In this document: positions 8,010 through 16,396 of the stretch, piece after piece
Layout: each line of letters begins with the position of its first letter
Position numbering within the stretch: position 1 is the stretch's first letter
Assembly: GCA_002490995.1 (NCBI GenBank)
Contig: DKVC01000076.1
Span: 3,237 to 35,935, forward strand
Length of the DNA stretch: 32,699 bases
Reading direction: 5' to 3'
Origin: Lachnospiraceae bacterium UBA7188
GTDB lineage: Bacteria; Bacillota; Clostridia; Lachnospirales; Lachnospiraceae
The notes under the pieces: generated by a model
Seen by the model: only the letters and a program-made list of their open reading frames with translations
What the model was told of the DNA's origin: nothing
Database searches by the model: none
Translations under genes and position numbers: made by a program

Positions 8010-8798
8010 ATGCTGGAACTGTGCGGAATAACAAAATGGTATACGGCAGGCCATTTTTCCCTGAGAAGAAAGCTCCCCAGGGAAAAGGAACTCAGGCCGG
8101 CGCTGGATCATGTCAGCTTTACCCTGAAACCAGGAATCTACGGTCTGCTTGGACCCAACGGCGCGGGAAAAACAACGCTTATGAATATTATTACCGGAAA
8201 TTTAACGCCTACAGGCGGTGAAATCAGGTGGGAGGGAAAGGAAATCCGAACCCTCGGCGCATACTACAGGAGTCTTCTGGGATATGCACCCCAGCAGCAG
8301 GGAATGTACGATCAGTTTTCGGGAATCCGTTTTTTGTCCTACATGGCCGCTCTGAAGGGCATACCCGGAAAAGAGCAGACAGAGGAAATCCGGAGGGTGC
8401 TTACATTCGTCAATCTGTGGGATGAGCGAAAACGCCCGGTGGGCGCTTATTCGGGGGGCATGAAGCAGCGCCTCCTGATTGCCCAGGCCCTGCTGGGAGA
8501 TCCTGAATGCATCGTCCTGGACGAGCCTACCGCAGGGCTGGATCCCAAAGAACGGGTGCGGGTGAGGGAACGGATTCAGGCGATCTCCGGGGAACGCATT
8601 ATTCTGGTGTCAACCCATGTGGTGTCGGATATCGAACCCATTGCGACAGAGGTTTTATTGCTGAAAGCAGGCAGGCTGGCAGACAGAGGCACGGTGGACG
8701 GTCTCTGTGAAAAATACGGCGGGGTAAAGGGGCTGGAGGCAGTTTACATGCAGATATTCAGTGAGGAGGATGGCCATGATTCGTCTGACAGCCTTTGA
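8010..8798 (+). CDS. ABC transporter ATP-binding protein
   Basis: A 262-residue ATPase of the CcmA/BcrA-like drug or lantibiotic export class. Walker A GPNGAGKT at 48-55, Q-loop at GYAPQQQ (91-97), signature YSGGMKQR at 147-154, Walker B CIVLDEP at 167-173 followed by TAGLDP, and the switch His in STHVV at about 203. I chose ATG 8010 (MLELCGITKWY) because it follows GGGAAGGGGG and leaves the previous gene intact; an upstream in-frame ATG at 7965 would overlap it. It overlaps the permease gene by 23 bases, indicating coupled translation. It should energise the fused permease encoded next. Confidence 0.93.
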   Translation: MLELCGITKWYTAGHFSLRRKLPREKELRPALDHVSFTLKPGIYGLLGPNGAGKTTLMNIITGNLTPTGGEIRWEGKEIRTLGAYYRSLLGYAPQQQGMYDQFSGIRFLSYMAALKGIPGKEQTEEIRRVLTFVNLWDERKRPVGAYSGGMKQRLLIAQALLGDPECIVLDEPTAGLDPKERVRVRERIQAISGERIILVSTHVVSDIEPIATEVLLLKAGRLADRGTVDGLCEKYGGVKGLEAVYMQIFSEEDGHDSSDSL

Positions 8799-11100
8799 AC
8801 TGGAGAAAATATGGGGGAAAAAGCGGTTTTTATTATCCTGCCTGCTTCTGCTGGCGCTGGATCTCTTCCTTTTGTGGTATACGAACCTGCCCGGTGAGGA
8901 CAGGGCAGGAACAGAGGCATACAAAGCATTCCAGAGGGAAATTGCGGATATGACGGAGCAGGAAAAGGGAGTTTTCATCACCGGCATGAAAGAAACGATA
9001 GATGGGGTAAGCTTTGTCCAGGAGGTTCTGATGCTTCAGGGCATGTCCAATGAGATGGGAGACACGCTTGCGCTCCAGGCCCTGGAAGGCGCCCCCGGCG
9101 TCTTTGAAGCTTATTATGAGTCGTACCAAAGCGGCGGCTACCTGAAGCTGACGGACTCCCTCTGGAAGGAACAGCGCCTGGCGGAGGAACTATATGAGGA
9201 GTGGGAGAAAAGCGCGGGTTACGGAGAATACCTGCAATCCATACAGGAAGAGGCAGACAGGCTGGGAGGCATCGGAATTTTCGGCGGCGCCGGCCAGGAG
9301 TCCTTCTCTTCCCGGAATATACGGAAAAGTGCCGGGGACTACGCCGGGCTTACGGTTGACAATATTCGCTGGATGCCGGAAAAGGCAGTTACCGGTGCCA
9401 TGGAAAACGCCTGGGCGGATATTTTTCTTCTGCTGTCCGTCTTCTTCTTTGTGGGATGCCTGATTGTGGAGGAGAAGGAAAAAAGACTCTTCTACATAAC
9501 CAGAAGCACCAGGTGGGGGATCGGGAAAAGCATCGGGGCAAAGCTGGCGGCTCTTTTTGTCCACTGCGGCGTAATGGCAGCGCTTTTGTACGGGGCGAAT
9601 CTTCTGTATTTCGGTTTTGCCGTGGGATACGGGGACTTCGGCGCTGCGGTTCAGTCCGTGGCAGCCTGGCGGGAGAGCTGCCTGCGCGTCAGTATCGGGG
9701 AATACATTGTACTGTCCGTGATTACAAAAGGGATTGTGCTGTTTGGTTTCGGAGCGGTTTTGACAGCGTTCTGCATGAAGGCAGATACTGTTTTTCTGTC
9801 CTATGGGGCGGGAATTTTGTTCTGCGGGGCCAGCTATGTCCTGTATACGGTGATTCCCGGGGCCTCCAGATGGAATATGCTCAAGTATCTGAATCTGATG
9901 GGAATCCTGAAAACGGAGCATTTTTACGGAGCCTATCTGAATTTTGATGTGTTCGGATATCCCGTTTCCTGTATGGTTTCCACCTGGATTGCCATTGCCG
10001 TCCTGACAGCGGCAGGAATATCGGGGAGCGTGCTTCTGTACGTGAAAGGAGAGAGGCTTGCCCTCAGGGACAGGCACAGAAGAAGCTTTTCTTTGTTCAG
10101 GCCTCATTCCAGCCTTCTGCGCCATGAATGCTATAAAATAATGATTGCCAACCGGGCCGCGCTGGTTTTGCTGGCCTTTGGCTTTCTGGCCGGTTATCGG
10201 GAATGGGAGCACTCTTATCATCCCTCAGCACAGGAAGCCTACTATCAGGATATTATGCTGCGGCTGGAAGGGGAGCTGACAGAGGAGAAGGAACAGCTGA
10301 TTCTATCCGAACAGGCCCGTTATCAGGAGGCTTTTGACCGGATCAGTCAGATTGACCGGATGGTTTCTGACGGGGAAATCAGTGAAAGGACAGGAGAGGA
10401 ACGGAAAGCGGAGTGCTATACCGTGACTGCATTTTATCCTTCTTTTATGCGGGTGTGGGAGCAGTATCGGCAGATATGTGAAGACGGAGGGCATTTTATC
10501 TATGATACGGGCTATCTCTTCCTTTTCGGAATAAAGGGAGAGGGTTTTCTGGCAGACCTGCTTTTGCTTGTCTGCGGAATCGTACTTGCCTTCGGAAATG
10601 CCGCAGCCATGGAGGATACCACCGGTACCTGGAACCTGTTAAAAAGCACCCGGAAGGGAAAGGGAAAAGTGCTTCTGTGCAAAGGGATAATATGCGGTCT
10701 GACGGCAGCGCTGCTTTCACTGGTTCCCTTTGTGTGCAGAGCTGTCCGTATCGGTATGGTTTTCCCGCTGCGGGGTTCTGGCTTTCTTGTGAGGGATATT
10801 CCTTGTTTCAGGCAGGGGATTTCTGGCATTGGAACATGGTGGTGTGAAAAAAGCATATGCATGCTGCCGGTATGGGGATTCGTACTGCTGTATGCACTGT
10901 CCCAGGCTGCCGTGTTGGCAGGTGCGGCGCTGGCGGTGCTTGGCCTGTCCGCGTGGCGGCGGGAGCCTCTGGGTACTTATTTTCTGGCGGCACTGCTTCT
11001 GGTGGTTCCCCTTGTGCTGATGTTTCTGGGCTTTTCCGTAGCGGAAAAATTCTCTCTCTATCCGCTTTATTCCTGGACAGCGGGATTGGGCGGGCCTTGA
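8776..11100 (+). CDS. Duplicated ABC-2-type permease, possible C-terminal frameshift
   Basis: A 774-residue membrane protein with two similar halves. Each begins with an amphipathic FELEKIW- or HECYKIM-type helix, then a membrane helix, a large extracellular domain of about 180 or 120 residues, and a cluster of about five membrane helices. Fused double permeases let one chain pair with the ATPase. The start ATG 8776 is 6 bases after GAGGAGG (8763-8769); ATG 8770 is too close to that site. Near the end, the GGG at 11092-11094 may be an indel. Removing one G continues the frame from WTAGLG through LESRFFNDALVFDWVFPLGS to a TAG at 11180-11182. The substrate is unknown; peptide antibiotics are a reasonable guess from the module. 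Confidence 0.85.
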   Translation: MIRLTAFELEKIWGKKRFLLSCLLLLALDLFLLWYTNLPGEDRAGTEAYKAFQREIADMTEQEKGVFITGMKETIDGVSFVQEVLMLQGMSNEMGDTLALQALEGAPGVFEAYYESYQSGGYLKLTDSLWKEQRLAEELYEEWEKSAGYGEYLQSIQEEADRLGGIGIFGGAGQESFSSRNIRKSAGDYAGLTVDNIRWMPEKAVTGAMENAWADIFLLLSVFFFVGCLIVEEKEKRLFYITRSTRWGIGKSIGAKLAALFVHCGVMAALLYGANLLYFGFAVGYGDFGAAVQSVAAWRESCLRVSIGEYIVLSVITKGIVLFGFGAVLTAFCMKADTVFLSYGAGILFCGASYVLYTVIPGASRWNMLKYLNLMGILKTEHFYGAYLNFDVFGYPVSCMVSTWIAIAVLTAAGISGSVLLYVKGERLALRDRHRRSFSLFRPHSSLLRHECYKIMIANRAALVLLAFGFLAGYREWEHSYHPSAQEAYYQDIMLRLEGELTEEKEQLILSEQARYQEAFDRISQIDRMVSDGEISERTGEERKAECYTVTAFYPSFMRVWEQYRQICEDGGHFIYDTGYLFLFGIKGEGFLADLLLLVCGIVLAFGNAAAMEDTTGTWNLLKSTRKGKGKVLLCKGIICGLTAALLSLVPFVCRAVRIGMVFPLRGSGFLVRDIPCFRQGISGIGTWWCEKSICMLPVWGFVLLYALSQAAVLAGAALAVLGLSAWRREPLGTYFLAALLLVVPLVLMFLGFSVAEKFSLYPLYSWTAGLGGP

Positions 11101-11300
11101 AAGCCGTTTTTTCAATGACGCGTTGGTTTTCGATTGGGTGTTTCCGTTGGGTTCATACCGGATGTGTGCCGCCGGTGTATAGCATCATCAGCCGCCGCAG
11201 CCCGCTACGGCTCCTTCCTCCGCCTTACAGTTGAAAAAAACAGACGAAAACACATTCCGCGCAAAATGTAAAGTTGTTTTAACAGTTCCCAAGATTATGC
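11101..11300 (+). other. Gap between the permease and the RACE gene
   Basis: About 80 bases after the annotated permease stop look coding in another frame (see the frameshift note). The remainder has no recognisable gene. An AGCCG/CGGCT hairpin with a 13-base loop lies near 11191-11213 but lacks a T-run. Confidence 0.4.
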
Positions 11301-11329
11301 TTGACGATAAGTGCGGTGAGCAATACAAT
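11301..11329 (+). promoter_or_regulatory. Promoter of the RACE-type gene
   Basis: TTGACG (11301-11306), exactly 17 bases, then TACAAT (11324-11329): a near-consensus sigma-A promoter. Transcription would start near 11336. This excludes translation starts at 11301 and makes ATG 11343 unlikely because its ribosome site would not be in the mRNA. Confidence 0.7.
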
Positions 11330-11366
11330 ATCAGGAAGGACTATGAAGCAAAGGAAGGGAAGAAAC

Positions 11367-12866
11367 ATGCCTGTTGTGACAATGAACGATGTATCTTATA
11401 CGGTTCCTTCCGGCACGCGGCTGGGCACATTGCTGGCGAGGGAAGGAAAAATCGGGATGCCCTGCGGAGGACAGGGGAGATGCGGAAAGTGTAAAGTAAC
11501 TGCCACGGGAGCGCTGAACCGGCTTACGGAAAGCGAGAAACGTTTCCTGTCCCCGGATGAGATTGCCCGGGGAATCCGGCTGGCGTGTATGACGGTGATA
11601 GAAGGTGACTGCACCGTATACGTTGCCGGGGAGAAAGCACCGCAGATTCGTATCCGTGGCGAGATGCCCAAAATCCGCCTGCAGCCGGCCTTCATCACAT
11701 ATGGGTGCGCGGTGGATATCGGAACTACCACGCTGGCTGCCTGCCTGTATGACACGGAAGGAAATATGCTTGCCCAGGCCAGCAGCAGGAATCCTCAGGC
11801 AGGCTGGGGAGCGGATGTTATCTCAAGGATGGACGCGGCGCTGGGCGGTGCAAAACGGGAGCTGGCGGAAGCCGTCTGCAGGGCTGTCGACGCACTTCTG
11901 CTTCAGTTGTCTGAAACGGCGGGCATCCATAGCCGGGAGATAGACGGCCTGGTGATTACGGGAAATACGGTGATGCTTCACCTTCTCACCGAAACCTCAA
12001 CGGAGCCGCTGTCCCATGCGCCGTTTACGCTGCTGCGGAAATTCGGTGAGACGGTGGAAGCCGGCGCTTTGGGGCTTACTGCGGTGGAAGCCGTGACAGG
12101 GGTTTATCTGCCGCCCTGCATATCTGCCTTTGTCGGGGCAGACCTGGTTACGGCCCTGCTTGCCTCCGGCATTTACGAGGCCCCCGGCATACAGATGCTG
12201 ACGGACATCGGAACCAACGGAGAGATGGCGCTGCTGCGTGACGGGCAGCTTTATGTCTGTTCCACCGCCGCAGGCCCGGCCTTTGAAGGCGCCGGAATTT
12301 CTCAGGGAATGCAGGGAAAACGCGGCGCCATAGACAGGGTATTCCTTCAGGACAATGAATTGGATGTTCATGTAATAGGCGAAAGCGCTGCGGAAGGAAT
12401 CTGCGGAAGCGGTATTGTGGATGCCATTGCCTGTCTGCTGGAAAGCGGGCAGATTGACGAGACCGGGTATATGGATAAGGAAAGCATACTGATAGCCCCA
12501 TCCGTAGCCGTTACACAGAAGGATGTACGGATGGTGCAGCTCGCCAAAAGCGCTGTTCATGCAGGCATCCTGACACTGCTCCACATGGCGGGCACCGGCT
12601 TCGGGGAAGTATCCAATCTGTTAATTGCAGGAGGCTTCGGCAGTTATCTGAATGTGGAAAATGCCGGACGGATAGGCCTGATTCCCTGTGAGATGGTGCC
12701 GAAAGTCCGTGCAATCGGCAATGCCGCCCTCAGCGGGGCCGCCATGCTTTTATTGAACCTAGAATATCGCGCAGCCTGCAAAAAATATGCAGATGATGCA
12801 AAGGAAATCGAATTGTCCGGGAATTCTTTCTTTGCGGATGAATACATGGCGCGGATGATGTTCTAA
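11367..12866 (+). CDS. RACE-type ferredoxin/ASKHA protein (DUF4445), reductive activator
   Basis: A 499-residue protein. The N-terminal 2Fe-2S ferredoxin domain has cysteines 33, 39, 42 and 74 (CGGQGRCGKC, then RLACM). The C-terminal ASKHA-type ATPase region starts with AVDIGTTTLAA (about 115-125) and contains TDIGTNGEMAL, AAGPAFEGA and LIAGGFGSYL. Related RACE proteins use ATP to drive reduction of inactive Co(II) corrinoid proteins back to Co(I) for methyl transfer. No corrinoid protein or methyltransferase lies beside it, so its partner must be encoded elsewhere. ATG 11367 was chosen because AAGGAAGGGA precedes it and it is properly downstream of the promoter at 11301-11329. It appears monocistronic. 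Family placement is firm; the exact substrate is not. Confidence 0.88.
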   Translation: MPVVTMNDVSYTVPSGTRLGTLLAREGKIGMPCGGQGRCGKCKVTATGALNRLTESEKRFLSPDEIARGIRLACMTVIEGDCTVYVAGEKAPQIRIRGEMPKIRLQPAFITYGCAVDIGTTTLAACLYDTEGNMLAQASSRNPQAGWGADVISRMDAALGGAKRELAEAVCRAVDALLLQLSETAGIHSREIDGLVITGNTVMLHLLTETSTEPLSHAPFTLLRKFGETVEAGALGLTAVEAVTGVYLPPCISAFVGADLVTALLASGIYEAPGIQMLTDIGTNGEMALLRDGQLYVCSTAAGPAFEGAGISQGMQGKRGAIDRVFLQDNELDVHVIGESAAEGICGSGIVDAIACLLESGQIDETGYMDKESILIAPSVAVTQKDVRMVQLAKSAVHAGILTLLHMAGTGFGEVSNLLIAGGFGSYLNVENAGRIGLIPCEMVPKVRAIGNAALSGAAMLLLNLEYRAACKKYADDAKEIELSGNSFFADEYMARMMF

Positions 12867-12891
12867 GCTGTATTCCAAACCAAAGCTGCGC

Positions 12892-12926
12892 CAAAACCGT
12901 CTAAATCACTCCAAATCGCGGTTTTG
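12892..12926 (+). terminator. Possible weak terminator hairpin
   Basis: CAAAACCG (12892-12899) pairs with CGGTTTTG (12919-12926) across a 19-base loop, soon after the RACE-type stop codon. No T-run follows, so intrinsic termination is doubtful. Confidence 0.3.
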
Positions 12927-13051
12927 TCCAAAAATCACTTTAGGACTACCATTTACAGAATATTTAGTGTATAATAAGTACAAAAGAGTTCCAGAGAAAT
13001 CGGGCATCATTTATGCGGATACGGAACGAATAATAAGGAGGAGCGGATGCG

Positions 13052-13924
13052 ATGTTAATCGGAGGAATCGAGGCAGGCGGCACCAAAATGGTTTGTGCTG
13101 TGGGAGACGAGAACGGAGTGATCAAGGACAGGGTTTCTTTTCCCACCAGGCAGCCCAAAGAGACATTTGAGGAGATAATCGGTTATTATAAGAACTGGGA
13201 CATCCAGTCGCTTGGGATAGGATGTTTCGGCCCGCTGGACTTGAACAGGGCATCGGAAACCTACGGCTATATCACAAAAACCCCAAAGGCAGGGTGGGAG
13301 TACTGCGATGTAGCAGGAACATTTCGGAAAGCCCTGAACGTGCCGGTAGGCTTTGACACGGATGTAAACGGTGCAATCCTGGGAGAAGTGACCTGGGGCG
13401 CCGCAAAGGGAGCGGAGAGCGCCATCTATATCACGGTGGGCACCGGTGTAGGCGTGGGTGTCTATGTGAACGGCGGGCTGCTTCACGGCCTGGTTCATCC
13501 GGAAGGGGGCCATATTCTGATAGAGAGGCATCCGAAGGATACCTATAAGGGAAAGTGTCCTTTCCACGGAAATTGTATTGAAGGGCTGGCCTCCGGACCT
13601 GCCGTGGAAGAGCGCTGGGGCAGGAAGGGAATCGAGCTGGCTGACAGAGACGAAGTATGGGAATTGGAAGCCTACTATATTGCCCAGGCGATTACGGACT
13701 ACATTATGGTATACTCCCCTCAGAAGATTATTCTGTGGGGCGGAATTATGCACCAGCAGAGGCTGTTCGGCATGATAAGGAAAGAGGTACTACGGCTGCT
13801 GAACGGTTATGTCGCCCATAAGGCGATTCTGGAAAATATCGACGATTACATTGTGCCTCCTGCGCTTGGCGAGGATCCCGGAATCATGGGCGCAATTAAG
13901 CTGGGCCTGGATGCGCTTGGATGA
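13052..13924 (+). CDS. ROK-family fructokinase
   Basis: A 290-residue ROK sugar kinase that probably phosphorylates fructose to fructose-6-phosphate in the cytoplasm. The ATP phosphate-binding motif is GGIEAGGTK (4-12). Residues around DTDVNGAILGE carry the catalytic Asp. ITVGTGVGVGVYVNGG is the phosphate-2 region. A zinc site is formed by GGHILIERH and CPFHGNC (Cys169, His172, Cys175). The pattern and length match ScrK/GmuE-type fructokinases of Firmicutes. It lies 111 bases before a mannose-6-phosphate isomerase, the same pairing as gmuE-gmuF in Bacillus subtilis, which feeds fructose and mannose into glycolysis. GGAGGAGC precedes ATG 13052. A TATAAT at 12970-12975 may be the -10 box, but no good -35 is placed for it. 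Confidence 0.88.
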   Translation: MLIGGIEAGGTKMVCAVGDENGVIKDRVSFPTRQPKETFEEIIGYYKNWDIQSLGIGCFGPLDLNRASETYGYITKTPKAGWEYCDVAGTFRKALNVPVGFDTDVNGAILGEVTWGAAKGAESAIYITVGTGVGVGVYVNGGLLHGLVHPEGGHILIERHPKDTYKGKCPFHGNCIEGLASGPAVEERWGRKGIELADRDEVWELEAYYIAQAITDYIMVYSPQKIILWGGIMHQQRLFGMIRKEVLRLLNGYVAHKAILENIDDYIVPPALGEDPGIMGAIKLGLDALG

Positions 13925-14035
13925 TATGTACTGCAAGTCAATGCAATTTATAGTATATTAGAGGAACCGCTTCGCGAACTGGTTGAGTGCGCATTTTAAA
14001 ATTGCTGAATGTATTTAGGAGTGAGGATAAATTTT

Positions 14036-14989
14036 ATGAGCAAAAACGGAAAAGAACTGTTATTTTTAGACCCGGTATGCAAACATAATATCTGGGGCGG
14101 CGTTAAATTAAGGGAAGAATTCGGATATCCTGTGGAAGGAAACGACATCGGCGAGTGCTGGGGAATTTCCGCGCACCCGGAAGGAGACGGAACCATACGC
14201 AACGGCGAATATCAGGGAAAGAAGCTGTCGGAGCTCTGGACGGAGCATCCCGAGCTGTTCGGGCATCTTCAATACGACAGATATCCTCTGCTGACGAAAA
14301 TTATCGACGCGCAGGACGACCTGAGCATCCAGGTACATCCGGACGATACCTATGCCCAGAAGAATGAAAACGGCAGCCTGGGCAAGACAGAGTGCTGGTA
14401 TATTATGGGCTGTAAAGAAAACGCAACTATAGTGATCGGCCATAATGCGCAGACGGAGGAAGAATTGAAAGAAATGGTAGCACAGGGGAGATGGCAGGAT
14501 CTCATTCGTGAGATTCCCATCCACAAGGGGGATTTTATCCAGATTGATCCCGGAACCGTGCATGCCATCAAGGCGGATACCTTGATCCTGGAGACCCAGC
14601 AGAACAGCGCCATCACGTACCGCCTCTACGATTACGGACGTCTCCAGAACGGAAAGCCCCGTGAGCTTCATCTCGAAAAGAGCCTGGACGTGATTACGGT
14701 GCCTGCGAAATCCGCGGAGGACAGTGTAGAGTCTATTTCCGATCTGCCGGAAAATGCGTTAAATCAGATTTACACCTGTGAGAAGTATACGGTTTTCAAG
14801 ATGGATGTGAACGGCAGCGCGGCATTCGAGCAAAGTTATCCTTTCCTGGCGGCATCCGTTCTGGAAGGAAACGGCAGCGTAAACGGTACGGAGGTGCACA
14901 AGGGCGATCATTTCATTATCCCTAATGGATATGGTAAAGTGGAAATGAACGGAAATATGAGTTTAATTTTATCTACGGTAGAGAAATAA
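14036..14989 (+). CDS. manA: Class I mannose-6-phosphate isomerase
   Basis: A 317-residue cupin-fold zinc isomerase converting mannose-6-phosphate and fructose-6-phosphate. Expected metal ligands are visible: Gln99 and His101 in IQVHPDD, Glu119 in GKTECWY and His176 in GTVHAIKAD. The catalytic region QQNSAITYRLYDYGR is present. Length matches the short Firmicute form (about 315). ATG 14036 was chosen over 14009 because TAGGAGTGAGG lies 10 bases upstream and MSKNGKELLFLDPV is a typical beginning. It follows the fructokinase and is followed by a terminator hairpin at 15021-15066, so the two genes form a small sugar-phosphate unit. Confidence 0.93.
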   Translation: MSKNGKELLFLDPVCKHNIWGGVKLREEFGYPVEGNDIGECWGISAHPEGDGTIRNGEYQGKKLSELWTEHPELFGHLQYDRYPLLTKIIDAQDDLSIQVHPDDTYAQKNENGSLGKTECWYIMGCKENATIVIGHNAQTEEELKEMVAQGRWQDLIREIPIHKGDFIQIDPGTVHAIKADTLILETQQNSAITYRLYDYGRLQNGKPRELHLEKSLDVITVPAKSAEDSVESISDLPENALNQIYTCEKYTVFKMDVNGSAAFEQSYPFLAASVLEGNGSVNGTEVHKGDHFIIPNGYGKVEMNGNMSLILSTVEK

Positions 14990-15020
14990 GCTGTATTTTT
15001 AAAAGAATGATTTTTTAGGG

Positions 15021-15066
15021 AAAGAGTGGATTTGATATGTAATTTGCATGTTGAAATCCACTCTTT
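15021..15066 (+). terminator. Terminator after manA
   Basis: AAAGAGTGGATTT (15021-15033) pairs perfectly with AAATCCACTCTTT (15054-15066) across a 20-base loop, about 30 bases after the manA stop. A short T/A-rich tract follows and a T6 lies on the other side, so it may work in both directions. Confidence 0.6.
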
Positions 15067-15223
15067 TAGGAATTTTATAGACACTTCCTTGCGCACATAC
15101 GGCATGTTCATTTACTGCTTTCTGCCATACTTGCATGTGTTTATGCAAAGGGAAAGAAGGATGCGGAAAATGAATAACCTGCGAATATAGGGAAATGAAG
15201 CAAAGCAGCGGAAAGGAACCGGT

Positions 15224-16396
15224 ATGGGGCAGTATTTAAATGTGGGAAATGACGGATTTCAGGCGATCAGAAGAGACCTTTATGTCGATAAGTCGGGCTT
15301 GATTTCCTATATAAACGGGACTCTGGGGACAATGAGAAAACTGACCTCTGTGAGCCGTCCCAGAAGGTTCGGAAAGTCTTACGCGGCCAAGATGCTCTGC
15401 GCGTATTATGACAAAAGCTGTGATTCCGGAAAGCTGTTTGAGGGACTGAAAATCGCAGAGGATCCTTTCTTTGAAAAGTATTTGAATAAGTATGACGTGA
15501 TATATCTGGATATTACCAGATTCATTTTTGAACTGCATTCCCACATGAAAAATATGGTACCTTATATCCAGAAGCAGGTTATTCAGGAGCTTGTCAGGGA
15601 ATATCCATTGATTGAAAAACGGGATGAAGATTCGCTGGTGACAGTATTGTTTAAAGTCAGGGAAGCTACGGGAAATAAATTTATCTTTATTATTGATGAA
15701 TGAGATGCCCTGTTTCGGGAAGCTGAAAAGGATGAAGCTGTTCAGAAGGAGTATATTCAGCTGCTAAGGGGATTGTTTAAGAGCCCTGTCACAGATAAGG
15801 TGATCGAGGCCGTTTATATGACAGGAATTTTGCCCATCAAGAAATATGGAACGCATTCAGCCATGACGGATTTTGTGGAATATTCCATGCTTGACCAGGG
15901 AGAGCTGGAAGAATATGTGGGATTTACAGAGCAGGAAGTCAGGGGGCTTTGCCGGAAATACGATATGGATTTCATGGAAATAAAAAGGTGGTATGACGGT
16001 TATTCGTTCTCCCGGATAAAATCTGTTTATAACCCCAACTCTGTGGTGAATGCCATCCGGAAGAGAAAAATTGGTTCCTATTGGACAAAAACAGAGACAT
16101 ATGAGTCATTGCGGATCTATGTTGATATGGATATGGACGGATTGAAAGAATCGGTGACCCGACTGATCGGAGGAGCGCAATGCTCCATTGATACGGCTGC
16201 ATTCCAGAACGATATGACCAGTATACAGAGCAGGGACGATGTGCTTACGCTTTTCGTGCATCTGGGGTATCTGGCATATGATGAGGAGGCAGAGACAGTC
16301 AGCATTCCCAATGAGGAAATCCGGCTTGAATTTATTCGGGCAGTAAAAAACAGTAAGCGTAAAGAACTGGTCTTAAGAAAGAAAAAGGAGACGAAG
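15224..16396 (+). pseudogene. Broken AAA-ATPase-like (PF09820-type) gene
   Basis: The N-terminal part (from ATG 15224, preceded by AAAGGA) shows YVDKSGLI, the P-loop SRPRRFGKS and FIFIIDE. A TGA at 15701-15703 then interrupts the frame exactly where the family has Trp in the Walker B motif IDEWDALFRE; after it the same frame continues DALFREAEKDEA. Downstream the family blocks YMTGILPIKKY and RWYDGYSF are intact. The family normally ends in a PD-(D/E)XK nuclease-like domain, but here the frame leaves the family after IPNEEIRLEFIRAVK and runs straight into the next gene's start. So it has one nonsense change plus loss of about 180 C-terminal residues. These proteins are widespread in gut anaerobes with unclear function. 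No frameshift is needed to reconstruct it. Confidence 0.85.

Noticed and set aside
9190..10221. 343-codon minus-strand ORF inside the ABC permease gene
   Set aside because: It lies wholly opposite a well-supported permease, has no ribosome site and a low-complexity product rich in His, Gln, Pro and Arg. It is a shadow.
12950..12975. TTTACA plus TATAAT as a promoter for the fructokinase gene
   Set aside because: The spacer is only 12 bases. The TATAAT may still be a real -10 box, but I could not place a -35.
15701..15703. TGA in the AAA-ATPase-like gene as recoding (selenocysteine or Trp)
   Set aside because: The site corresponds to a tryptophan, other genes here use TGA as a normal stop (for example at 690, 6312 and 30225), and the gene is also truncated at the C-terminus. 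A nonsense mutation is simpler.
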